A DNA stretch of 64,000 bases from Adiantum capillus-veneris (lineage: Eukaryota > Streptophyta > Polypodiopsida > Polypodiales > Pteridaceae), in assembly GCA_014529385.2 (NCBI GenBank), contig CM043958.1, forward strand, positions 78,046,669-78,110,668, in the 5' to 3' direction. Below are positions 1 through 10,515 of this stretch, piece by piece (within the stretch, counting starts at the first letter, position 1; each line of letters starts with the position of its first letter). A program made the translations under genes and the position numbers. The notes beneath the pieces were generated by a model. The model worked only from the letters and a program-made list of their open reading frames with translations. It had not been told where the DNA came from and did no database searches.

Positions 1-2
1 TC

Positions 3-137
3 TTTTTCCAGCAACGCATTGTTTTTATGTTTGGTGCAGAAAGACTTAGAGAAATACTGGCATCACCCAATCCAATTATACTTCCAATCATCAATTATGA
101 AACTTCTTTTGATGTTCACGTTTTCATTTTGTTTTAA
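3..137 (+). CDS. Unknown peptide, copy 1 (partial, open at the left edge)
   Basis: A frame open from the window edge ends at TAA 135-137. It contains the pattern FGxxRLxEIxAS-NPxILP, then YE, then DVxxFIL just before the stop. The same pattern and the same stop context recur in a second frame at 236-432. The match is clearer in amino acids than in DNA, which suggests past coding constraint. I do not recognise the family. It lies upstream of a gypsy gag and could belong to that element's leader or be an unrelated older insertion. There is no start codon inside the window that must be the real one. Confidence 0.35.
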   Translation, partial: FFQQRIVFMFGAERLREILASPNPIILPIINYETSFDVHVFILF

Positions 138-235
138 AGGCAGGAACAAGGAGTGGTGAAGGGGTGCTAAAGGGCCATATGAAGGAACGAGGTCTTCAAA
201 CCAACAACGAGGAGTAGCACATGAATCACGATTAA

Positions 236-432
236 AAAAATGATCCTTTTAGGCCTATTGCTCGGCAATCCATTCATATAATCATTGCAACTAAGTTTAG
301 GTTTCAATCTATCATAAGGAGGATATTTGGATCCACTCGCCTCAATGAAATCAATGCTTCAATTAATCCATTTATTCTACCTATGATAAAGTACGAATTA
401 ACAATGGATGTGTACATCTTCATTTTAATGTA
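236..432 (+). CDS. Unknown peptide, copy 2 (about 65 codons)
   Basis: The frame opens after TAA 233-235 and ends at TAA 430-432. Its second half aligns with the frame at 3-137: RIFGSTRLNEINAS and NPFILP, then KYE, then MDVYIFIL and stop. The two copies are offset by about 296 bp, so the region looks like an old tandem duplication. The first half is basic (DPFRPIARQ, then TKFRFQ). No ATG opens the frame, so it may be an exon or a fragment. Function unknown. Confidence 0.35.
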
Positions 433-518
433 ATCAGATTTATAGTGTCAACAATCTTGTGTGGCCCATAAGAGAAAAGTTTCTTTAAAAAAAAGAAATT
501 TCAAAAAGTCTAAACAAA

Positions 519-1665
519 ATGACAAGTTCTTTTCCCACGTTCTATGCAAGAAGTGGGGAAGATGCGCAAGAGTTTCTTGACAACTTGGAGATGACACATC
601 TCATATCCGGGAGAGATGAAGAGGAAGTAAAGCTACGAGCCTTCCCGTTGGTTCTAAAAAGGAGAAGCTAAAGCATGGTATGAGACCTTGCAACCCCAAA
701 TCAAGTCCAATTGGGAGAGACTGCGAGCAAGCTTCCTCTCCATGTTCGGGCAAGGTGATACTTCTGAAGGACTATGGAAATGTCTTATTGGACATAAGCA
801 GGTATCACTTGAAGACTATCCCTCTTATGAAGCAACCTTTGTCAATCTATGGGGTAGGTGGGAGGCTATATTAGAAAATCATGGTGGTGCACCTAAATTT
901 CTTAAAAAAGAGAGATTCATGGTTGGCTTGTATCCACTTTTAAAGGCTAAAGTAGAGCTAAAATTCCCATCCACCTTCAAAGAAGCACGTGAGGTAGCCA
1001 TCATCAAGTTTAGAAAACTACACTTCCAAGCACATAGAGCAAGGGGTTTGAATGAAGTGAGTGAGAGGGAGACTTCACAAACCATGGAAGCACCAATTAG
1101 GGCCCCTCTTGCACAATCTTCACAAATAGGAGATAACTCTCAACAAGAGGTTTTACAAAGGCTAACTCAACAGCTTGATAACCTCACTCTGAATCTAGTA
1201 CAAGGCCTACCTCAACAACGACAACCAAGAGAAGGGAATAGCAATCAACAAAGACAAGCTAAAGAGTTGCGATGTTGGAATTGCAATGAAATGGGCCATG
1301 GCATGTACAATTTTCCACATCCAAGGCGACTTCCGGGAGACATATATCTCCCCAGACCGCCTCCTCTCACTGTGCAGCAAGAACGAGCTCAAGGCCCACA
1401 AATCCTTTGTCGACCACCACCACCAGCAAATATACCTCCCGTCCCACATGAGGAGGAAGAAAGAGGAGTCAACATCATCAAGCTAGAAGAGGTAATAGAT
1501 GAGCATACTCTAAACTTTGATGTTATGCCGGCAGAAAAACGCACAAGAGCACATGATAAGGATGAAGACATGAGAAGTGAAGGAACAAATTCAGCCAGAA
1601 GGGACAAGAAGAAGAAGTCAAAGATGGAAGAAGCTGAAAGTAGCAGGAAGAAAAGATCAAGGTGA
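519..1665 (+). pseudogene. gag: Tat-like gypsy element 1: gag (frameshifted)
   Basis: Gag polyprotein of a Ty3/gypsy LTR retrotransposon. The likely start is ATG 519 (MTSSFPTFYARSGEDAQEFL). This frame stops at TAA 669, because one extra A in the A-run at 656-660 shifts the frame; the capsid region then continues in the next frame (KAWYETL, then WERLRASFL) to 1665. A Q-rich segment is followed by a CCHC zinc knuckle at 1274-1315 that reads CWNCNEMGHGMYNF, so the last Cys has become Phe. A K/R/E-rich tail follows. TGA 1663-1665 separates gag from the protease in the same frame. The related element at 19.3 kb has gag and protease fused, so this TGA is probably a nonsense mutation and not a normal gag-pol boundary. 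Confidence 0.85.
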
Positions 1666-3312
1666 AGGGAAATTGGTATCAACAACTTCCCATTGGGAAA
1701 GGAGCTAGAGCCCTACAACATCCTGGAGGATTTACAAACCCAAAAGCCAAACATTTCATGGCCTCAACTTCTACACCTATCAGCCAAAGTAAGAAGGCAA
1801 TGGCCAAAGTTGGTAAGTACAAGAATTCCAAAAAAGAAAGCAAATCTTTCCATTAAGGTTGTGGCCTCAAAGCTACAAAAAGATGTGGAACCCATTGTGG
1901 ATGCTTACATAAGGGGTAAAAAGGTGTCTAATGTATATGTTGATGGTGGAGCTCAAATGTGTGTGATCACGGAAAAATCAATGAACAGGTTAGGGCTTGA
2001 AATTACAAAGTCCTCTAATTGTCAAGCTAGGCTAGCCAACAACTCAAGTGTGAAGTGTTTGGGGATCATTGAAAATGTAAAAGTCTCTGTATGTAACATA
2101 GATGCACGAGTGGATATGTATGTCATTCCAGCTAAGGGGGAGGGCTATCCCATCATCCTAGGGAGGACTTGGCTCATTGCTGTGAATGCAGATCAAAAAT
2201 GGGGAAGTGGTCGTTTGATTCTTAAGAAGGGTCAACCGGTGGTGTATGATTGGCGAGAAGGAAAGCAACTAGATATCAACTATGAAACCACGGCAGATGA
2301 AGAAAGCGAGGAGGAGAGTCCTTACTCAAGTGATGAGGAAGCATCAACCAGTGCATCAACCAGTGAAGAGGAGTCTTCTTTGGAGGTAATGGGAATTGTA
2401 TTCAACGCCAACACTCAAGATGTTCTTGTAGAAGAAAAGCCAATAGACAATCACACACGAGGGGATGAAAGATGCCACCACCTTGAAGAAGGATTTGAGA
2501 AGATGCTTGCAAAAGATCTTACTTGTGAGGAGAAGAGGTCCTACATCAATATGTTAAGGAGGTATCCCAATTTGTTTATCACTGACTACTCACAAATAAG
2601 AGGTGTAGATGTAATAGAGCATCGAATTGAATTGAAACCAGGGACCAAACCCGTGGCTCAAAAGTTAAGGCGACTAGGATCTGTGCAACAAAAGGCTCTC
2701 CTACAAGAAGTGAATCGACTCTTGAAGGCTGGCTTCATCTATCCAGTATCAAACTCCCAATGGGTATCACCTATTGTAGTCACTCCCAAGAAGAATGGTA
2801 AGTGGAGGGTCTGTGTGGATTACAAACCCCTCAACGCTGCGACAAAGAGGGACCACTTCCCTCTCCCTTTCCAAGATGAAATTTTGAATGAAGTAGCAGG
2901 TCACGAATGCTACACTATGTGTGATGGGTATTCAGGATATTTTCAAATTAGAATAGTAGAAGAGGACCAACCAAAAACCACCTTCATCACACCTTGGGGA
3001 TGTTTTGCATTCAGAGTAATTCCTTTTGGGCTCACCAATGCTCCTAGCACCTTCATGAGATTCACAATATTTGTATTTCAGCCATTCTTTGGAAAATCTA
3101 TAAGAGTCTTTATGGATGATTTCTGTATTTATAGTTGTAGATCACTTCATTGCCAAAAGGTTGAAGAGGGGCTTAAGAGGCTCCATCAATTTGGGGGACA
3201 ACTCAACCCAGAGAAGTGTCATATCGGTGAATCTCAGGTGGTTTTGCTAGGCCATGTGGTTTCTTCACAAGGAATTCAAGTGGATCCCTCTAAAGTAGAG
3301 GCCCTTTTGTAA
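1666..3312 (+). pseudogene. pol: Tat-like gypsy element 1: protease and reverse transcriptase
   Basis: This is in the same frame as gag. A conserved linker (NILEDLQTQKPNISW) precedes the aspartic protease, whose active site reads YVDGGAQMCV near 1936-1965, with Asp-Gly-Gly in place of the usual Asp-Ser/Thr-Gly, and whose flap-distal motif is YPIILGRTW. An acidic Ser/Glu-rich spacer follows. RT runs from about 2500: GKWRVCVDYKPLNAA, then DGYSGYFQI, then the catalytic IRVFMDDF near 3100-3125, and GHVVSSQGI. TAA 3310-3312 interrupts the frame where the second copy (42.9 kb) has TCA, so it is a nonsense mutation and the protein continues downstream. Confidence 0.9.
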
Positions 3313-4045
3313 TTATCTCCACCAACAACAACAACTAAGGAGCTAATGACCTTCAACCACAAAGTGAGGTACATGTCTCGCTTCATCCATCTCCTAGCAG
3401 AAGCCATCGCCCCTTTGCATAGGTTGGCAAGCCAATCTACATTTGAATGGGGGAGGGAACATGCAAAATGTTTTGAGGAAGTGAAGGGCATTCTTAGCTC
3501 TCTCCCAATCCTAATGCCACCAGATCCAAAGGAGACCTACTATGTCACTCCAAGTGTCGGTTTCGAAGCAATTGGTGTTGTTTTGATGCAAAAAGATCCT
3601 AAAACATCATACATGAGGCCGATCTATTTTGCAACCAAGGTGATGACTCCGGACGAGAAGGGATACACTGAAATGGAGAAAGTGGTCTTTGCAATCTTGT
3701 TTTCGGTAAGGAAGTTTCGATCGTATCTTCTCCCTGTGCCATTTGTTTTTCTCACCTTAGAGCACAATCTACCATATGTAGTACAACACATGAGCCTCTC
3801 ATCTAAAATAGCAAAGTGGGTGCTTGAACTCCAAGAATTTGAATACACTTTCCTTGTAGAAGATAGCACAAGAGCAGGACTTGCAGACATTCTCACCTAC
3901 AAAGTGAGAGAAAGGGAAGGATCACGACTACAAAGAGAGGAAGGCTCAAAACAGTTTAAAGTGAAGGAGATTGATAATGCCCATACTTTATGCTTTGACG
4001 GAGCTTATGAACGCCAACAAGACAAAGCAGTAGGGGATCATCATT
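3313..4045 (+). pseudogene. pol: Tat-like gypsy element 1: RT thumb and first RNase H
   Basis: The segment continues the RT frame past TAA 3310. Motifs are LMTFNHKVRYMSRFIHLLAEAI, split here as LMTFNHKVRYMSRF and HLLAEAIAPLH, then the gypsy RNase H region with VGFEAIGVVLMQ, FATKVMTP, YTEMEKVVFAI and AGLADILTYK. A frameshift close to 4030 leaves this frame, which ends at 4074, and moves into the next one. In the second copy (42.0-45.46 kb) the equivalent boundary is in frame, which shows the shift is a secondary lesion. Confidence 0.85.
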
Positions 4046-5368
4046 TTGAACCCACAAAAGGAGGTAATGGTTAGAAAAGGTATCACTCTACCCAGTGTTC
4101 ACTCTAACAATGAGGCTAAGTATGCAGCTCTAACCCTTGGGTTAGAAGAATGCAAAGAATTAGGCATACAAAGACTTATTATAAAAGGTGATTCTTTGCT
4201 AGTGGTCAAGCAAATCCAAGGGACTTGGAGGTGCAAGAATCGTACATTGTTTGAGTGGCTTAGTAGTGTAAGAGCTTTGATGAAGGGTTTTAAAGCAACA
4301 CAGGTACAACACATTGTGAGAACTCATAACAAGGAAGCACACTTAATCGCAAATGAAAAGCTTCAAATGGCGGTAGGAGGTGTGAAACTATATGAACCCA
4401 AATATCAAGGTCAAGAGGAGCTAAAAGACATTATCTTCTTTCTACAAGCAGGTGAGTGTCCCAAACACTTAGACAAGGTGCAAAGACATAGACTAGTTAA
4501 GAAGGCCACACCTTACCAGTTGATCGGGGATGATTTATATCACAAAGGGAAAGATTTGGTCTTGAGGAGAGTACCAGGTGTGCAAGAGATAGAGAAAATT
4601 CTTCTTTCATGTCATGATGATGTCTGTGGTGGTCACTTTTCTCAAGATATTACAAGTAGGAAGATTTTACAAGCAGGGTTTATTTGGCCGAGCTTACATC
4701 GTGATGTCCAATATTGGTGTAAGGCATGTAAGCCATGCCAAATTGTTGGGGATAGACGACTAACATATGAGCCTCGAGTCCCAATAATATCTTATGGCCC
4801 TTTTGAAAAGTGGGGTGTGGATGCAATAGGTCCCCTACATCGTACTTCTACAGGGAAGGTTTTCATCATCATGGGTGTTGACTACATGACACGATGGGCG
4901 GAAGCAACAAGCACAACCCGAATCACAGCTGAAGAGGTATCAAAGTTTATTTTTGATCATATTTGTAGTAGGTTTGGAACACCCCTAGAAATCTTATCAA
5001 ATCGAGGCCCGGGTTTTAGGGTTGACCTTCTGAATGATCTCTTGAGGAGGTTAAAAGTGAAACACCTGCATTCCACACCCTACTATCCTCAATGCAATGG
5101 ATTGGTGGAAAAAGTGAATGGAATGATATGTAAGATCATTTCTAAGCAGGTTGTGGACCGGCCTAATGATTGGGATCGCCATTTGACGGCTACTCTTTGG
5201 GCGTATAGGACATCTTTCAAGGTATCTACCCAATTTACCCCTTTTCATCTAGTTTATGGACAGGAGGCACTTCTCCCCATTGAGGTAGAGCTCTCAAGCT
5301 TGCGCGTTCTTGCAAGAGTGGCAAAAAAACCAAAAGAGGTTCTACATGAAAGGATCTTAGATCTCTAA
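4046..5368 (+). pseudogene. pol: Tat-like gypsy element 1: second RNase H and integrase
   Basis: A second RNase H domain follows the first: CFDGAY (just upstream, in the previous frame), NNEAKYAALTLGLEE, IIKGDSLLVVKQIQG and RTHNKEAHLIANE. Two RNase H domains in tandem mark the plant Tat lineage. Integrase follows: the HHCC-type zinc finger HDDVCGGHF ... CKACKPCQ, then the core KWGVDAIGPL, ILSNRGPGF and NGLVEKVNG. The second catalytic Asp is Asn here, while the second copy keeps SDRGPGF. The frame ends at TAA 5366-5368, where the second copy has CAA. Confidence 0.9.
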
Positions 5369-5841
5369 CGACTTGAGCTAGATAGAGAAGAGTCCATTGA
5401 TCACTACATCACCAAAGCGACAAGCCAAAGGGATAAAATCAACAAGAAGCTCAAGGGGAAAGGATTGAAGGAAGGTATGTTGGTTCTTCGCTATGATAAC
5501 CGACTTGATACTCGACTTGACAAAAAGTTTTTGCAAAGATGGGAGGGACCTTTCATGATTAAAAAAAAAAGTTAGGGAATGGTAGTTACAGATTAGCAGA
5601 TTTATCAGGAAAACTCCACAAGACCAGAGTCAATGGATGAAGATTAAAGCCCTACTTTCAACGTATCAATCCGTTGATAGGCAGTCATCTGCCTACATCT
5701 TCTAAGCTCCAAACTGACATGGCTCCCTTCGGCTTGGCAAATGCTCCACCTATTTTTAAAGCTTTGATGTGCAAAGAAGAACCAGCCTTGGAATCTGAAC
5801 ATACCCAAGGCAACCCTCCCATCTCCGATTTATGGGATTGA
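5369..5841 (+). pseudogene. pol: Tat-like gypsy element 1: integrase C-terminus (broken)
   Basis: After the TAA at 5366 the integrase tail continues (ATSQRDKINKKLKGKGLK, then GMLVLRYDNRLD, then FLQRWEGPFMIK). An A-run at 5561-5570 adds two bases against the second copy and shifts the frame. A TGG codon is also TGA at 5637-5639. The ending (SDLWD, TGA at about 5839-5841) matches the second copy. From about 5415 to 5850 this segment is almost identical to 45045-45470, unlike the sequence upstream; see findings. Confidence 0.8.
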
Positions 5842-5986
5842 GGCAGGTCTAATGGAGTAAAAGAGTGCATGACACTCCTCCTATTGAAAAAAAAAAATGG
5901 AAAAGGAAAAATGACAAAAAAAGAGAAAAAAAAAAGAAGAAAAAGAAGCAACACCGTCCTCCTAAAGATATGAATATCTCTAGGCT

Positions 5987-5998
5987 TGGGGGAGGGCT
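5987..5998 (+). other. Polypurine tract of gypsy element 1
   Basis: The run TTGGGGGAGGGCTAA lies just before the LTR start at 6003. The same sequence (AAAGGGGAGGGCTAA) precedes the LTR of the second copy at 45613. It is the expected plus-strand primer for reverse transcription. Confidence 0.7.
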
Positions 5999-6002
5999 AA
6001 TA

Positions 6003-8037
6003 TGAGTGGCATAAAATGGTAACCATCTTTTTGCAACATTTGTTAGTCTACTCAACGTCCTCTTCCTCATATGTGTATATATTTTTCTACGCTATTAAGT
6101 TATCTAGAGTAAATTCCCCCTCTTCGTTTAACCTTTGTGGCGACACATACATTATACTCTTCCCAAAAATGTCACCTTAGTCATATATTTATATTACCAC
6201 CCTTTTCTTTTTTGCTTTGTAAATAGAATAAGCATACAATAACCAACTATATACCCCCAAACTTTCTTACCTCTTGTGAATTAGTAGTAGAAAAATAATA
6301 TATCCATCTTCCACCCCATATAGATAAATTCCCATGGAAATCAACTCTCCACTTGTCTTTACCAAAGATTATGGTCCCTCTCTACAAGTCTTCTATGCCC
6401 CCTACATAGGTGGCCCAATATCTCTTAAGAATATACATATAGTTTCTCTCCTTTCAAAAAGAATCCAATTGTAAATTATTTTCACAAGCAAATAATATTG
6501 GGCCCTCCTCTATTTGTTTAATCATCATAGCCTTTTGAAAAAGCATGATTCCCCTTGGATGCATACAAGCAAAGGGCCCATACAAGAAGACTTGGAAGCA
6601 AAAGGTTCCCTAGCCTAGTGTGGACCTTCCAAACCGAATTCCTTGGTGCATGGGCGTGAAGAATAGTCCAAATTCATATCAAACATGTTGAGAAGGTCAA
6701 TTTTGCCTTTTGAAGCATGTCATTCCGAGCTACAGGTAAAAAGTTATGGTCAAAATAGTGTAAATCTGTCAGATTCGCAGCAAAAGGGAACTGTAAATCA
6801 AGTAAATCAAGAGGGTGAGATCTTATTTTTCCCCCACTCATCTTCTAAAAGAGCAATGAGTGTTCAAGGTCACTTGCATGTGATGGGACCAACATAAAGA
6901 TTCTTTCTAAATGCCAAGACAGACAAGTTGAGATACCCCGCAGGAGCCGCCCGTAGGGCCTCATGGTGGGGCCCACCTACATTATGCACCCCTATGGAGC
7001 CTTCACGGTCTAAAATGATATTTTTGGTGAATAAATAATCCCTTTTATGTCCAATATTCAATGAGTGGTCAAAGGACACTTAATTAGGTCTAATCACTTA
7101 CTCTAATTAAGTGTAGCATAATCCCACTCCTACACAACTATAAATAGCCCCTCTTGGAGAGACTCAAGGACACACACCTATATTTTCAACTTCATGTTGT
7201 TTCTTGATCAATAGTAGAGAAAACCCCAACTCTCCCTCTTTCACATCCTCCCTCCTAACCCTCCTCTTTGGAGGAAGTGCAACTGTATTCTCCACTCTTT
7301 CCATTCTACAATCTTTTACTCCATCGACCCAATAAATCATTTGTAGCACCTCAATAACTTGTAAATACATCATGATCTCTCACATGGTTATGTTAACAAT
7401 CATGAAATCATCTTCAAAACTTTCAAGTGTCGCAATTCGTGATGGTTAGCCAGCGTCTGTCCTCCCCTTAAAAGGTGTGCGAGAAATCAAGTAAGTGTTC
7501 TATTCTCAATTTACCATTGGTTTGTTTCTCCACACTTATTCAATTGGTCTAAAGAAATTTCTCACTCCAACTCTCTTTTGCTTCATTACATATGCATGTG
7601 ACTACCTCTCATGGTGATTTTATTTGTGTCACGGCATTGCATAGATGGAGATGACCTCTCTATGCAAAGTGTGTTAGTTTGATGTAAGTGATTCTCTTGT
7701 GTGTTTGAGAGGCAAGTCTTGTGCGCATGATTATTTGATGAGTGCTTGAGAGAGGAAGATTTTGGATGTATTATGGGTATTCTTATGGGGAGAAGGTGAA
7801 TGCTATTCCACAAATTGCATATTTCATTTTGATGCACGGCATTGGGTTGCATAATCGTTGATGGTGTTCAAGTGTTGCTTGAGTAGGTGAGTGCAAGTGT
7901 TATTTTGATTGGTTTCCTTCTCCACTCCCAATAGAAGGTGGTTCCCCAAGTAGTGTGCGTACCTCTTTACGAACATTTTGTGAGGGTAGGCCCATTGGTT
8001 TGGGTTTAGAGGCCCCATTTCAAAAAGCTCGCCCTCA
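6003..8037 (+). repeat. 3' LTR of gypsy element 1 (about 2.03 kb)
   Basis: The LTR starts TGAGTGGCAT after the polypurine tract and ends CCCTCA. Both ends were set by comparison with the second copy (45631-47654). The two are clearly homologous, for example GCAGGAGCC and CATGGTGGGGCCCAC near 6941-6980, but diverged. The LTR contains the TATA box CTATAAATAG at 7138-7147, so transcripts should start near 7170. The 5' LTR is not seen and must lie left of the window or be lost. Small frames inside are non-coding shadows. Confidence 0.8.
7138..7147 (+). promoter_or_regulatory. TATA box in LTR of gypsy element 1
   Basis: CTATAAATAG is followed by CCCCTC. The LTR of the second copy has CTATAAAAAG at the homologous place (46711), also followed by a C/T-rich stretch. 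Confidence 0.6.
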
Positions 8038-8331
8038 GTAGTACTGACCTCAGAAAAGTGTAATAGAAAACATCATTTATATTTTTTAAGGTTAGTACCA
8101 AGCGAACAGGTGCATCAAACAAAGTTTATCTTCCCTTATTTGCTTGGTATTGATCTCAAAAAAGTGTAATAGCAAACATCATTTATATTTTCTGAGGTCA
8201 GTACCGAGTGAACAGGTGCATCGAAGAGAGTTTGCCTTCTCTTATTTGCTTGGTACTGACCTCAAAAAAGTGTAATAGCAAACATCATTTATATTTTTCA
8301 AGGTCAGTACCAAGCAAACAGGTGCAACAAA
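8038..8331. repeat. Foldback tandem repeat, left half (three units of about 106 bp)
   Basis: Units start near 8041, 8146 and 8252. Each contains GGTACTGACCT ... AGGTCAGTACC as inverted arms around an AT-rich loop (GTGTAATAGCAAACATCATT). The units are joined by a second inverted pair, ACCAAGCGAA ... TTTGCTTGGT. Neighbouring units can therefore fold in two alternative ways. The array continues after the LINE insertion at 9553-9830. It directly abuts the LTR end at 8037. Confidence 0.8.
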
Positions 8332-8837
8332 ATACCAATGTGAAGTAGACGAACGAGAGCTCCAGTGAACTGAAGATGAGTCCATGCTGACCTAACTATC
8401 ATGTCGTGCATTCCCATCACCTCCCCTAATCTAGGGGGGGTGGTACCACTGCTTCTCCCTCCCACGTCTACCTCTCATGAAAACGCATGGTGGTACTCCA
8501 ACCCACCGCCTCACATACCACTCATTAGCCAAAACCTAGGCCCTGCTTTTCAGGTACTGACCTTAGAGTTTGCCTTCCCTTATTCGCTTGGTCTATTTAA
8601 CCAGCAGCTTTTTCAGAACCTCCCTCAAGGTTTCCCAGAGCGACTACAAGAAGCTTGCAAAAGTGGTGATGCCTTTCCAAGGGACACTCCCGCAGTGCCA
8701 GGAGGACCGCATCCAAGCACTCCCTTGGTCCTCCCCCGATGGTACCCTTAGCGTTCTCCACCGACACAGCCTAGGAGTGGATGCTGTCAACACGGGAGTC
8801 AATCCTCAAGTTAAGCCACTGGTAATTCTGCATGCCT

Positions 8838-9111
8838 CAGGTGCAGAAGAGCAGTGGAAGATATCCCACACCTTTTCCTCAACTGCCAAACCAACACCCC
8901 CATCCTTTCCCGCTTAGTACCAACCCTTGGCCACCAATTAGGGTGGAAACAACTACTCTTAGGGGACTCACCTGGCCTCCTCTCTGACTTTTGGAATAGG
9001 TTTAGGGCAAAATTCTTGTGGATTATTTGGAAGCTCAGAAATTCTTTCCTTTTTGTTCCCAATTTTCAAGCTTCTAGTTTGAAGATCTTATTTGCTGGAT
9101 GCTCTGTGTAG
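8838..9111 (+). pseudogene. LINE reverse transcriptase C-terminal zinc domain
   Basis: The frame reads ACLRCRRAVEDIPHLFLNCQ and then SDFWNRFRAKFLWIIWKLR. The C-x2-C and H-x4-C pattern is that of the zf-RVT domain at the end of plant LINE ORF2 proteins. It has no good start and is a truncated end of a longer protein. Confidence 0.7.
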
Positions 9112-9135
9112 GATGCTAACCTCAAACTGGAACAA

Positions 9136-9345
9136 ATGAGGATCTACAAGCACAGAGTCTCAATCCTCAAAGACTCTCTGGATGCAAGAAGGGCTAAAGA
9201 CCTGCAGGGATTGCTCGACGAGAATGGCTCTCTAGATGTTATCTATAATTGGGTACAAGAGATAAAAGATGAAGTGCTTGAGCTAGCCAGTAAATATGAG
9301 GAAGCCCTAAACTTTGCCAAAAAGCTTCAAGAAGAGATAGGCTAG
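9136..9345 (+). CDS. Small charged coiled-coil frame inside the LINE fragment
   Basis: A 69-codon frame starts ATGAGGATC and is rich in Lys, Glu, Asp and Leu (EEALNFAKKLQEEIG at its end), with heptad-like spacing. It lies 24 bp after the zinc-domain frame within the same insertion. It may be the last part of the LINE protein after a stop or a chance frame. Function unknown. Confidence 0.3.
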   Translation: MRIYKHRVSILKDSLDARRAKDLQGLLDENGSLDVIYNWVQEIKDEVLELASKYEEALNFAKKLQEEIG

Positions 9346-9552
9346 CTGTGAAGAAAAAGGATTAACTTCTAGCTGTTTATTGCCAGTTGTATCCCCCGAA
9401 AATTAGTAGACCACTTTTTGTAAAGTATGAAACTTGTCCTTTGGGCCTTTCCCTAGTGTTTTCTAACTCTCATCCCCCTCCATGGGTGTTAAGTTGTAAT
9501 TTTTCTTCTCCCTTATAAATTCAAAACACGTATTTGGTTTTTTTTTTTTTAA

Positions 9553-9830
9553 AGGTGCAACAAACAGGGTTTACCTTCCCTTATTTTCATAGTACCGACC
9601 TCAGAAAAGTGTAATAGCAAACATCATTTATATTTTTTGAGGTCAGTACTTACCAAGTGAACAGGTGCATCGAACAAAGTTGTCCTTCCCTTATTTTCTT
9701 GGTAATGACCTCAAAAAGTGTAATAGCAAACATCATTAATAAAGATGATGGTCTACCAAGCAAACAAGTGCAACAAACAGGGTTTACCTTCCCTTATTCG
9801 CTTGGTACTGACCACACAAAATACAAGTGC
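9553..9830. repeat. Foldback tandem repeat, right half
   Basis: After the 12 bp duplication the repeat resumes mid-unit (CAGGGTTTACCTTCCCTTAT). Further arms lie near 9591, 9701 and 9803. One unit has lost part of its loop, with CATCATTAATAAAGATGATG making a new short palindrome at about 9732-9751. This confirms that the LINE split a pre-existing array. Confidence 0.75.
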
Positions 9831-10269
9831 ACAAAAGTGTAGTAGCATACCTCTTCACTGTGTGTAGAGTTCTGCGTCACTAAAGCACTGCAGAACAGGA
9901 GTAAGAGGAGGATGCGCAAAAAGGAGGAGCATTAGAGAGTAAGAGGAGATGCACAAAAAGGGTTGGGAGCACAAAAGAGATGGTTTGCTTAGCGCGTAGC
10001 GTCGACGGGGGTAGAGTTAAAATGATGCAGTAAGGATGCGAAAGAGGCAGAAGAGCGCTCATTTGGGACGAGGGTATAGTTAAAATGTTTGGCGGGGGTA
10101 CTGTCTCTAAACGTAGAATGCTTACCTCGGCGAGGATCACAACTTCACTTATGCGCATGATTACACCCGAGATTTTGGTTGGTAGATTGTACTGCATGGG
10201 AATTTGAGCCCATTTATCACTGTTGTCCTTGTGAGCACAACCCACATGCCTTTTTTGAGTGACTGTTTA
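9831..10269. other. No recognisable feature
   Basis: Unique-looking sequence with a few short direct repeats (AAGAGGA and GCACAAAAAG). The open frame on the minus strand has no recognisable domain and is left out. Confidence 0.4.
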
Positions 10270-10272
10270 GAG

Positions 10273-10515
10273 TCAGACACCAATCTCCCTTCCAGTCGCC
10301 ATCTCCATCTCTAAGTAGAACAACAGATCCCCGTTGCCTTTGCCTTTTCTGCACTCTTCCCCTTGGCCACCTCTCGTGATCTTGCGTTTAAAGTCAAACG
10401 CCGATCGCCCTTGCAGTCGCCATCTCCATCTCCAAGTAGAACAAACAGATTGCCATTGCCTTTGCTTTTTCTGTGCTCTTCCCCTTGGCCACCTCTCGTG
10501 ATCCTGCGTTGAGCG
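10273..10515. repeat. Tandem duplication, period about 121 bp
   Basis: CAGTCGCCATCTCCATCTC at 10293 recurs at 10414, and GCTCTTCCCCTTGGCCACCT-like sequence recurs at the same spacing. Two full units and a partial third are visible. The minus-strand open frames here arise from the repeat and are not called as genes. Confidence 0.75.

Larger units (their letters stand above)
8332..9552 (+). mobile_element. LINE fragment inserted in the foldback array
   Basis: The insert is flanked by a perfect 12 bp duplication, AGGTGCAACAAA, at 8320-8331 and 9553-9564. A frame through 8838-9111 has the zinc-binding RT tail of plant LINEs: CLRC, then EDIPHLFLNC, then a Trp-rich segment FLWIIWKLRNSFLF. A second frame (9136-9345) encodes a charged, probably coiled-coil peptide. 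The 3' end is CTTATAAATTCAAAACACG, T-rich and ending in a T-run. At about 1.2 kb it is strongly 5'-truncated, with no RT catalytic core. A stretch at 8554-8593 resembles the foldback unit itself, so the insert may be composite. Confidence 0.7.
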
